A stretch of 5,000 nt of DNA, from contig CAITSH010000479.1 in the NCBI GenBank assembly GCA_903895005.1, positions 1 to 5,000 on the forward strand, read 5' to 3'. The DNA is from an uncultured Pseudomonadota bacterium (lineage in GTDB: Bacteria; Pseudomonadota; Gammaproteobacteria; Burkholderiales; SG8-39). Shown piece after piece: positions 1-5,000 of this stretch. A program made the position numbers and the translations under genes. The notes beneath the pieces were generated by a model. The model did not search any database. It saw only the letters and a list, made by a program, of their open reading frames with translations, and had not been told where the DNA came from. Position 1 is the stretch's first letter, and every line of letters begins with the position of its first letter.

Positions 1-71
1 GATGCGGATGCGGGCAGCAGCAGTTGCAACAGCATCGCCGCAGCAATCGCAAACAAGGTCGTGAGTCTCAT
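1..71 (-). CDS. N-terminus of an exported protein (signal peptide only, truncated by window edge)
   Basis: Only the first 23 codons are visible; the gene continues past position 1. Reading from ATG at 71-69, the peptide begins MRLTTLFAIAAA and ends LLLPASA. It has a positively charged start (Arg2), a long Ala/Leu hydrophobic core and an Ala-Ser-Ala cleavage site, which together make a classic Sec signal peptide. A Shine-Dalgarno GGAG lies five bases upstream of the ATG, and the gene starts 22 bp after the stop of the MmgE/PrpD gene, so it is probably co-transcribed with it. The mature protein is outside the window, so its function cannot be assigned. In proteobacterial catabolic operons this position is often held by a periplasmic solute-binding protein of the Bug/TctC type. 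That is a guess from context only; a secreted enzyme or lipoprotein-like factor is equally possible, although no lipobox cysteine is visible. Confidence 0.72.
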   Translation of the reverse strand, partial: MRLTTLFAIAAAMLLQLLLPASA

Positions 72-76
72 GGTTT

Positions 77-82
77 CTCCGC
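77..82 (-). promoter_or_regulatory. Ribosome binding site of the exported-protein gene
   Basis: On the minus strand the bases read GCGGAG, followed by AAACC and then ATG at 71. The five-base spacing from GGAG is close to ideal. This site is the main reason for calling the short, edge-truncated reading frame a real gene start. Confidence 0.65.
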
Positions 83-93
83 GTGAATTGAAA

Positions 94-1470
94 TCAGGGA
101 TTGAAATCGACCAGCGTGCGCATGTCATCGCAGCCGTCAATGTGGAGCAGCGCATCGCGCAGGGTCCGGGCCCGGGCCTGGCCCCACAGCGGCACGGCAA
201 GGTCGTTGTATTTGCGTTCAAGGTCGGCGACCGCATGGGGCCGGGTTGGTTCGCCGCTGGTGATGATACAGCGCCCTTCGTAACGCGTGCCGTCCTTCAT
301 GCAGATGGACAGCGTCACTTCCTGGCGTTCAGGGTAGTGGGTGTTGAAGGCCTCTTCCTCGGTCATCTTGACGCGCAGGGCGAGGGCCTTGACTGCGGGG
401 TCGGCGACCGCCTCGTCCGAAAATGCCGTGAGCCCGTTGCGACCGCCGACGATCAGCGTTGCCACGGCAAACGGGATCGAGAAACGCGTGCCGAACCAGC
501 CTGCCGGTGCGTTATTGGCGAGCAGCGCGGCAAGGCGGTAGGCGCGCACGTCGATGCATTCGATGTCCGCGGGCCGGATGCGTCCGCCCGGCGCTTTGGC
601 AAGGGCGTCGAACAATGCGTCTATGGCCGAGTGCGCATAGCGCGCCGTCGGGTAGAGCTTCAGGTAACCACCGGGCAGCATCCAATGCTCGCCAAGTCTG
701 TCTATGGCGATATCCGGGTCAAAGCCGTCGCCCAGCACCATGCTGAAGGTCGTGCCGACGCCGTCCTGCGGGCCGGTGAATCCGGACTGCACCAGTCTTA
801 CCGCCATCTGCCCCATCGTTCCGCTGTGGCCGGCATACCAGTTGCGCACCGTGGCGCCGTCGCGCATGGTGTGACGGTTGGTGGCCATGCAGCTTGAGGC
901 GGCAAGGCTGGCTATGGCGCGCCCGTGCGCGCCGTCCACGCCGGCGAGGCGCGCTGTTGCCAGCGCAGCGCCGACCACGCCGAAGGTGCCGTGCGGATTG
1001 ACGATGAGTTTGAGTTCGGAGGCGGCGCCGATGCGTGCCACCACTTCGTAGCCGAGCGCGAAGGCGGCGAGGAATTGCCTGCCTGTGGCACCGAGTCCTT
1101 GCGACATTGCAAGCGCCGCAGGCAATACCTGCATGCCCGGGTGGCCGTTGGCGAGGAAATTGCCCTCGTCGTAGTCAAGCCAGGCGCCGGCAACGCCGTT
1201 GAGCATCGCGGCGTCAAACCGCCCCGCCGTGCGACCCGTGCCGATGACCCAGCAGGGCCCGGGCATACCTTCGTCGATTTGTATTTTTGACAGTGCCAGC
1301 AGTTCCGGCGTGCGCATGCCGGTGGCGATGACGGGGAAGGAATCGACCAGGATGTCCTTGGTGCGCGCGATCACCGCGTCCGGTATCGCCTCGTAAGCGG
1401 TGTCGCTGACAAAGCGCGCGAGGCGTTCGAGGTAGTCGGCGGTGCCCAGCTCGACTGGCGGGCTAGTCAT
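94..1470 (-). CDS. MmgE/PrpD family protein (2-methylcitrate dehydratase / cis-aconitate decarboxylase fold)
   Basis: A 458-residue cytoplasmic protein, normal length for the MmgE/PrpD family. That family includes 2-methylcitrate dehydratase (PrpD), iminodisuccinate epimerase and cis-aconitate decarboxylase (IRG1/CAD). Family landmarks: an NGV..AWLDYDEGN segment at residues 91-104, GHPGMQVLPAALA at 109-121, PHGTFGVVGAAL at 159-170, SGFTGP at 229-234, and LKLYPTARYAHSAIDAL at 270-286. His110, His160 and His280 sit close to where the three active-site histidines of CAD fall (103, 159, 277, from memory). The segment matching the CAD lysine (about 207) reads NRHTMRDGATVRN here, with no lysine. 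The reading frame extends upstream to 1554, but that extra stretch is the translated intergenic hairpin, so the ATG at 1470 (MTSPPVELG) is preferred, although its Shine-Dalgarno is weak. It follows the lyase gene by 88 bp. A related gene lies in the P. aeruginosa itaconate locus, where its role is unclear. The family call is secure; the substrate is not. Confidence 0.9.
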   Translation of the reverse strand: MTSPPVELGTADYLERLARFVSDTAYEAIPDAVIARTKDILVDSFPVIATGMRTPELLALSKIQIDEGMPGPCWVIGTGRTAGRFDAAMLNGVAGAWLDYDEGNFLANGHPGMQVLPAALAMSQGLGATGRQFLAAFALGYEVVARIGAASELKLIVNPHGTFGVVGAALATARLAGVDGAHGRAIASLAASSCMATNRHTMRDGATVRNWYAGHSGTMGQMAVRLVQSGFTGPQDGVGTTFSMVLGDGFDPDIAIDRLGEHWMLPGGYLKLYPTARYAHSAIDALFDALAKAPGGRIRPADIECIDVRAYRLAALLANNAPAGWFGTRFSIPFAVATLIVGGRNGLTAFSDEAVADPAVKALALRVKMTEEEAFNTHYPERQEVTLSICMKDGTRYEGRCIITSGEPTRPHAVADLERKYNDLAVPLWGQARARTLRDALLHIDGCDDMRTLVDFNP

Positions 1471-1558
1471 GCGTAATCTGGAAGTACGTTCCCTCTCCCC
1501 TTGCGGGAGAGGGAGTGGATGGGGCGTTGAATTGCGGTTCTCACAATGGGACAAGCAA
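1471..1558. other. 88-bp intergenic gap with hairpin
   Basis: This gap between the lyase stop and the MmgE/PrpD start is the longest in the window. It contains the palindromic element at 1490-1514. I see no convincing -35/-10 pair for a separate promoter on the minus strand and no T-run after the hairpin, so neither a clear promoter nor an intrinsic terminator is supported. Confidence 0.6.
1490..1514. repeat. REP-like intergenic palindrome (CCCTCTCCC / GGGAGAGGG hairpin)
   Basis: The left arm CCCTCTCCC (1491-1499) is perfectly complementary to GGGAGAGGG (1505-1513), and T1490-A1514 extends the stem to 10 bp around the five-base loop CTTGC. The flank to about 1526 (AGTGGATGGGGCG) matches the usual GC-rich tail of this element. 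Sequences of this type are dispersed between genes in many beta- and gammaproteobacterial genomes and often appear in over-extended gene models as PLPQGER-like peptides, as happens here upstream of the MmgE/PrpD gene. It may stabilise the 3' end of the upstream mRNA or dampen read-through. No U-tract follows the stem in the transcribed direction, so it is not a standard terminator. Confidence 0.75.
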
Positions 1559-2365
1559 TCAATTGGCCCGCCGCGCCTGTGCCAGCAGCGCCCGCGCGCG
1601 GTCTATCACCGGCTTGTCAATCATCTGGCCGTCGATCTTGATTGCCGCACCGTCTCCGGCGAGGGCGACGAGCTTTTCCGCCCAGGCCACCTGTGCCGCG
1701 GTCGGCGCAAAGCCCTTGTGGACGGGGCCGATTTGCGAGGGGTGTATGCACAGCTTTGCGCCGAACCCGAGCTCGCGTGCGCGTCGTGCATCGCGCTCGG
1801 CGTCCTCAGGCTGGCCTATGGTGACGGTGACTCCGTCCACCGGCGCGGCGAGATTGGCGAGGCGCGACTGCAGCACCACCTGTGACCGGGCGAGCAGCAG
1901 TGTTTCCCATGAATCGACGCAGCCAAGGTCGAGCGCGAGATCCACCGTGCCGATGGCGAGGCGTCGTACCGACCGGTGCCCGGCGATGTCGGCGAGCTGC
2001 GCAATGCCGCGCGCCGATTCGATCAGCGCCAGCACCGGGACATCCATGCCCAGTCCGGCCACGTCGTTCGAGGATTCCGTCTTGGGCAACACAATCCCGG
2101 CGAGGCCTTTGTGTCCGGAGCGCAGGGCGGCGAGGTCTTCCGCATGCCAGGTGCTGCCGGCGGCGTTGCAGCGCACCCATACCGGCTGTGATGCAGTCTG
2201 CAGGTAATCTGCGAGTGCCTGCCGTGCACCTGGCTTTTCGGCGATCGAGACGGCGTCCTCAAGGTCGACGATGACCGCATCGGCACCGGCCTGCCAGGCC
2301 TTGGCGATGCGATCGACGCGCGTTGCCGGGACAAACTGGTAGCTGACGGGGAGGGTGGGGCTCAT
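1559..2365 (-). CDS. CoA-ester lyase, HpcH/HpaI (CitE-like) family; probable citramalyl-CoA lyase type
   Basis: A 268-residue cytoplasmic TIM-barrel enzyme of the CitE-like group, which cleaves (or condenses) 3-hydroxyacyl-CoA esters such as citramalyl-, malyl- or citryl-CoA with Mg2+. Visible motifs: N-terminal FVPATRVDRIAKA (11-23), VDLEDAV (33-39), VRCN with Arg65 for the CoA-ester carboxylate, LPKTES (93-98), LIESARG with Glu116, GTVDLALDLG with Asp142 (Glu116 and Asp142 are the expected metal ligands), GAKLCIHPSQI (202-212), and a C-terminal DKPVIDRARALL helix. Length and all key residues fit an intact enzyme. The start ATG overlaps the stop of the upstream hydratase as ATGA, which implies translational coupling and fixes the start. 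Directly downstream of a MaoC-type hydratase, the best guess is (S)-citramalyl-CoA lyase, giving acetyl-CoA and pyruvate, as Ccl does in itaconate degradation. Malyl-CoA, beta-methylmalyl-CoA or another 3-hydroxyacyl-CoA is possible. Confidence 0.9.
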   Translation of the reverse strand: MSPTLPVSYQFVPATRVDRIAKAWQAGADAVIVDLEDAVSIAEKPGARQALADYLQTASQPVWVRCNAAGSTWHAEDLAALRSGHKGLAGIVLPKTESSNDVAGLGMDVPVLALIESARGIAQLADIAGHRSVRRLAIGTVDLALDLGCVDSWETLLLARSQVVLQSRLANLAAPVDGVTVTIGQPEDAERDARRARELGFGAKLCIHPSQIGPVHKGFAPTAAQVAWAEKLVALAGDGAAIKIDGQMIDKPVIDRARALLAQARRAN

Positions 2366-3222
2366 GACAGCACGATCTCGCCGTCCAGGGCCACTTTGCC
2401 GCTGTTGTCACTGGTCCAGGCGGTGTAGCTTTTACCGTCGGCCCCGGCGTCCGCATGCAGGTGAAACGGGGCGTAATCAAACGTCGGACTTTTCATGCGG
2501 AAGGAAAATTTTTCGATGTTGCGACCCGGCGCAAGGTCGAATTCGATGAAGTCGAGGGCGAAGGTGGCGATCAGCGGACCGTGCACGATAAGCCCCGGGT
2601 AGCCCTCGACATTGCGCACGTAATCGTAGTCGTAGTGAATGCGATGGCCGTTGAAGGTCAGTGCCGAGTAGCGAAACAGGAGCACCGGGTCGGGGACGAC
2701 CTTGCGCAGGTGCGCGCCCTTGCGTTCGAACACCGGTGCCTTGGCCGCAGTTGCCACGCTTGCCACATTCGCATCGCGGGGCGGTTCATCGCGATAGACG
2801 ATATCGTGCTCCTCTTCGAGCAGTACCGTGGCGCCATCGGTGTAGGTGTAGCCGACCTTGACGAAAATCATCGGCCCCGATTTGCCGGATTTTTCCGTGA
2901 CATCAAGCACGCGCGCGGTACGCGTGACGGTGTGCCCGGCGATAAAGGGCGACTTCCAGTGCAGGCGGCTCCCCGCCCACATGCGCCGCGGCAGCGCCAC
3001 CGGAGGCAGGAAATTGCCGCGCTTGGGGTGCCCGTCGGGGCCGATATTCGACTGTCGTTCGAGTTGGTTGAAAAACAACCAGTGCCAGCCGGCGGGCAGC
3101 TTGTCTCCGTCGCCGAGGCTCAGGGCCCTGTCCATGGTCGCTGCCATCTTGGTCAGCTGCATGATGTCGAGGGTCTCTGCAGTGACCAGTTCACGGCCTA
3201 TCCAGGCGGCGTATTCGCTCAT
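2362..3222 (-). CDS. MaoC/HTD2-type acyl-CoA hydratase, itaconyl-/mesaconyl-C4-CoA hydratase-like
   Basis: A 286-residue double-hotdog hydratase. The N-terminal FAS1-like dehydratase domain (about 1-145) carries AAWIGRE (5-11), LPAGWHWLFF (42-51), GPDGHPKRGNFLPP (61-74) and LPRRMWAGSRL (77-87), a pattern I associate with itaconyl-CoA and mesaconyl-C4-CoA hydratases. The C-terminal hotdog (about 160-286) carries RYSALTFNGHRIHYD (184-198) and EGYPGLIVHGPL (206-217). His196 aligns with the histidine of the (R)-hydratase motif, while Asn191 takes the place of its usual Asp, as in the HTD2 branch. The expected reaction is reversible addition of water to an enoyl-CoA, probably itaconyl- or mesaconyl-CoA to citramalyl-CoA, feeding the overlapping lyase gene. 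The frame is open back to 3267, inside the preceding dehydrogenase gene. ATG at 3222 is chosen because homologues start at this Met-Ser..AWIG and the gap to the previous stop becomes 16 bp. The upstream GGGGA is a modest ribosome site. Confidence 0.88.
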   Translation of the reverse strand: MSEYAAWIGRELVTAETLDIMQLTKMAATMDRALSLGDGDKLPAGWHWLFFNQLERQSNIGPDGHPKRGNFLPPVALPRRMWAGSRLHWKSPFIAGHTVTRTARVLDVTEKSGKSGPMIFVKVGYTYTDGATVLLEEEHDIVYRDEPPRDANVASVATAAKAPVFERKGAHLRKVVPDPVLLFRYSALTFNGHRIHYDYDYVRNVEGYPGLIVHGPLIATFALDFIEFDLAPGRNIEKFSFRMKSPTFDYAPFHLHADAGADGKSYTAWTSDNSGKVALDGEIVLS

Positions 3223-3238
3223 GGTGTTGTCCCCGGGC

Positions 3239-4408
3239 CTAATACGAACGGGGCATGCCCAGCACATGCTCGCCGACGTAGGACAGAATCATGTTGGTGG
3301 AGATCGGTGCCACCTGGTAGAGGCGGGTTTCACGGAACTTGCGTTCGATGTCGTACTCGGCGGCAAAGCCAAAGCCGCCGTGGGTCTGCAGGCAGACGTT
3401 GGCCGCCTCCCAGGAGGCGTCGGCGGCGAGCATCTTGGCCATGTTGGCCTCGGCACCGCAGTTGCCTCCGCGATCGAACACTTCGGTGGCGCGGTAGCGC
3501 ATCAGGCTGGCCGCCTCGACGTTGCAAAAGGCCCGCGCGATCGGGAATTGCACACCCTGGTTCTTGCCGATGGGACGGTCGAACACCACACGATCCTTGG
3601 CGTAGTTGGTGGCCTTTTCGACGAACCAGTAACCGTCACCGACGCATTCGGCGGCAATCAGGATGCGCTCGGCATTCAGGCCGTCAAGGATGTACTTGAG
3701 CCCGAGGCCCTCTTCGCCGATGCGGTTCTCGACAGGAATTTCGAGGTTGTCGATAAAGAGCTCGTTGGTCTCGTGGTTGACCATGTTGCGTATAGGCCGG
3801 ACCGTGATGCCCTTGCCTGGCTGGGTCGCCTCGCGCAGGTCGACGAGGAACACCGACAGGCCCTCGGTTTTTTTCTTCACTTCGGCCAGCGGCGTCGTGC
3901 GGGCGAGAAGCAGCATGTAATCGGAGTGCTGCACGCGCGAGGTCCAGACCTTCTGGCCGTTGACGATGTACTTGTCGCCCTTTCTGACCGCGGTGGTCTT
4001 GAGTTTTGTGGTGTCGGTGCCGGTGGTCGGTTCGGTCACCGCCATGGCCTGCATGCGCAGCTCACCGGTGACGATCTTGGGCAGCAGCATGTCCTTTTGC
4101 GCCTTGGAGCCGTGGCGCAGCACGCAGCCCATGACATACATCTGGCCGTGGCATGCGCCGGAATTGCCGCCCGCCCGGTTGATCTCTTCCATGATCACGC
4201 TCGCCTCGGTCAGGCTCAGGTTGGCCCCGCCGTATTCTTCCGGGATCAGCGCCGAGAGCCAGCCGCCCTCGGTCAGCGCATTGACGAATGCCTCGGGAAA
4301 TGCGCGCGCCTCGTCGATCTTTTGCCAGTATTGCGAATCAAACTGCAATACCTGTGCACGCACGCCTTCGCGTATGTCCAGGTACTTGTCGTCCATGATG
4401 CGTTTCAT
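3239..4408 (-). CDS. Acyl-CoA dehydrogenase (FAD-dependent)
   Basis: A 389-residue acyl-CoA dehydrogenase of full family length, expected to be a soluble tetrameric flavoprotein that makes the alpha,beta-double bond in an acyl-CoA and passes electrons to ETF. Domains: N-terminal helical part (about 1-118) with IPEEYGG (55-61); beta-barrel with AVTEPTTGTDT (123-133) and NGQKVWTS (150-157); C-terminal helices with RVVFDRPIGKNQGVQFP (273-289), QTHGGFGFAAEYDIER (341-356) and RLYQVAPISTN (362-372). The usual catalytic Glu of the MCAD class (YEGT context) is replaced here by Ala367-Pro368. Glu247 in GLNAERI sits where isovaleryl- and long-chain acyl-CoA dehydrogenases keep their base, so it is the likely catalyst. 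The gene follows the SDR by 25 bp with an AAAAGG ribosome site, and precedes the hydratase by 16 bp. The substrate is unknown; context suggests it supplies an enoyl-CoA to the hydratase. A related dehydrogenase is in the P. aeruginosa itaconate locus. Confidence 0.92.
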   Translation of the reverse strand: MKRIMDDKYLDIREGVRAQVLQFDSQYWQKIDEARAFPEAFVNALTEGGWLSALIPEEYGGANLSLTEASVIMEEINRAGGNSGACHGQMYVMGCVLRHGSKAQKDMLLPKIVTGELRMQAMAVTEPTTGTDTTKLKTTAVRKGDKYIVNGQKVWTSRVQHSDYMLLLARTTPLAEVKKKTEGLSVFLVDLREATQPGKGITVRPIRNMVNHETNELFIDNLEIPVENRIGEEGLGLKYILDGLNAERILIAAECVGDGYWFVEKATNYAKDRVVFDRPIGKNQGVQFPIARAFCNVEAASLMRYRATEVFDRGGNCGAEANMAKMLAADASWEAANVCLQTHGGFGFAAEYDIERKFRETRLYQVAPISTNMILSYVGEHVLGMPRSY

Positions 4409-4419
4409 GTCTTGCTCAT

Positions 4420-4425
4420 CCTTTT
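4420..4425 (-). promoter_or_regulatory. Ribosome binding site of the acyl-CoA dehydrogenase gene
   Basis: The minus strand reads AAAAGG here, followed by 11 bases and then ATG at 4408. The spacing is a little long, but this is the clearest purine-rich site upstream. It supports ATG 4408 (MKRIMDD) over the internal ATG at 4396, which has no such site. Confidence 0.5.
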
Positions 4426-4433
4426 GAGATTTT

Positions 4434-5000
4434 TTATTTTGCGTTGGCGTACATGTTTCCGCCGTCCACGTTGATGACGGTGCCCGACAGGTAGGCGCAC
4501 AGCGGCGAGCAGCAAAAGGCCGTGAGTTCTGAAATCTCCTCGGGCTCGGCCATGCGGCCGAAGGGCAGGCCGGAGGTCAGTTCCATCCAGCGTGAGGCGT
4601 CGCCGAATTTTTGCTCGGCGGTCTGCTGCATCATGATCATCATGCGGTCGCTGCGCGTGGGCGGCGGGTTTATGCCGAACACGCGCACGCCGTCGCGCGG
4701 ACTGGCGGCACCGGTGGCCTGGGTGAAGGCCATCAGCGCGGCGTTCGCGGTGGAACCGCAGATGTATTCGTAGCGCGGTGCGGCGCCGGCCATGCCGATG
4801 ATGTTGGAGATGACGCCGCTCTTACGCGCGACCATGGCGGCAAGCACCTGGCGCGTGATGTTGATGTAGCCAAAGAGCTTGAGCTCCCAGGCCTCGCGCC
4901 AGCGGGCGTCGTCAATTTTTACGAGGTCGCCGCCCGGGATTGCGCCGGCGTTATTGACCAGGATGTCGATGTCGCCGCCGAAGGCGAGCAGGCGCGCGCC
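4434..5000 (-). CDS. SDR-family protein, C-terminal 188 residues (5' end outside window)
   Basis: The frame is open from the window edge to TAA at 4434-4436; the N-terminal Rossmann part with the TGxxxGIG dinucleotide loop lies beyond 5000. Counting visible residues, DILVNNAGAIPGG (12-24) is the SDR NNAG motif, WELKLFGYINITRQVL (38-53) is helix 4, SGVISNIIGMAG (61-72) carries the strand with the catalytic Ser region, GVRVFGINPPP (104-114) replaces the usual vN.i.PG, and LSGTVINVDGGNMYA is the normal C-terminal strand. The canonical YxxxKAAL helix reads GSTANAAL (82-89), so the Tyr and Lys of the catalytic set are Gly82 and Asn86. From memory, a subgroup of proteobacterial SDRs (PRK06125-like) shares this YICGS..NAALMAFT pattern, so it is not simple decay. 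The protein probably acts on a small or CoA-linked substrate, but ordinary SDR chemistry is doubtful. It precedes the dehydrogenase by 25 bp, which suggests co-transcription. Confidence 0.88.
   Translation of the reverse strand, partial: GARLLAFGGDIDILVNNAGAIPGGDLVKIDDARWREAWELKLFGYINITRQVLAAMVARKSGVISNIIGMAGAAPRYEYICGSTANAALMAFTQATGAASPRDGVRVFGINPPPTRSDRMMIMMQQTAEQKFGDASRWMELTSGLPFGRMAEPEEISELTAFCCSPLCAYLSGTVINVDGGNMYANAK

Noticed and set aside
61..897. Plus-strand open frame of 278 codons opposite the MmgE/PrpD gene.
   Set aside because: No family signature or upstream ribosome site, and its sequence is the antisense of conserved MmgE/PrpD motifs.
1490..1514. Intrinsic terminator for the lyase gene.
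   Set aside because: The stem is strong but no T-run follows it in the transcribed (minus) direction.
1534..1550. Operator-like TTGTGAGAACCGCAA on the minus strand upstream of the MmgE/PrpD gene, faintly resembling a LacI-family site.
   Set aside because: Only the outer TTG/CAA and scattered inner positions are symmetric, which is within chance, and no promoter is evident beside it.
1471..1554. N-terminal extension of the MmgE/PrpD gene to an ATG at 1554.
   Set aside because: The added 28 residues are a translation of the intergenic hairpin. Family similarity begins shortly after the ATG at 1470.
2455..3699. Plus-strand open frame of 414 codons opposite the hydratase.
   Set aside because: Rich in Arg/Gly/His/Pro towards its end, with no recognisable domain; it is the mirror of the minus-strand genes.
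4405..4419. Four-codon upstream frame (MSKT) overlapping the acyl-CoA dehydrogenase start as ATGA.
   Set aside because: Its ATG directly abuts the AAAAGG site, leaving no spacing for initiation, so a leader-peptide role is not supported.
2858..4474. Very long plus-strand open frame (538 codons) opposite the acyl-CoA dehydrogenase and hydratase.
   Set aside because: The translation has no family motif and lies antisense to a gene with clear catalytic and cofactor motifs. Long antisense frames are expected in GC-rich coding DNA.
4630..4647. ATCATGATCATCATG short repeat/palindrome.
   Set aside because: It simply encodes Met-Met-Ile-Met-Met within the SDR gene.

Overview
The window is a compact, unidirectional block of metabolic genes. 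All convincing genes lie on the minus strand, so transcription runs from position 5000 towards position 1. The DNA is GC-rich (about 60 % by eye) with GC-ending codons. A CCCTCTCCC/GGGAGAGGG hairpin of the kind scattered between genes in beta- and gammaproteobacteria sits in one gap. Together with the gene content this suggests a proteobacterium, most likely beta or gamma; the species cannot be read from the sequence.

In order of transcription: (1) the C-terminal 188 residues of an SDR-fold protein (5000-4434, 5' end outside the window) with an atypical active site; (2) an acyl-CoA dehydrogenase (4408-3239); (3) a MaoC/HTD2-type hotdog acyl-CoA hydratase (3222-2362); (4) a CitE-like CoA-ester lyase of the HpcH/HpaI family (2365-1559), overlapping gene 3 by ATGA; (5) an MmgE/PrpD-family protein (1470-94), after an 88-bp gap that holds the hairpin; (6) the first 23 codons of an exported protein (71-1, running off the window), preceded by a good ribosome binding site. 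Gaps are 25, 16, -4, 88 and 22 bp, so this reads as one operon, possibly with altered expression at the hairpin. No RNA genes, mobile elements, CRISPR arrays or intrinsic terminators were seen.

The combination acyl-CoA dehydrogenase + itaconyl/mesaconyl-CoA hydratase-like protein + citramalyl-CoA lyase-like protein + MmgE/PrpD protein resembles, from memory, the itaconate-degradation (rip; ict-ich-ccl) locus of Pseudomonas aeruginosa. There, hydration of itaconyl-CoA to citramalyl-CoA and cleavage to acetyl-CoA plus pyruvate form the core. The working model is a pathway for a C5 branched dicarboxylate or a related CoA-linked acid. A CoA-transferase or ligase, needed to load the acid onto CoA, is not in the window. 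The substrate is inferred from gene combination and is not proven by the sequence. Three of the enzymes have non-textbook catalytic positions, described in the findings.
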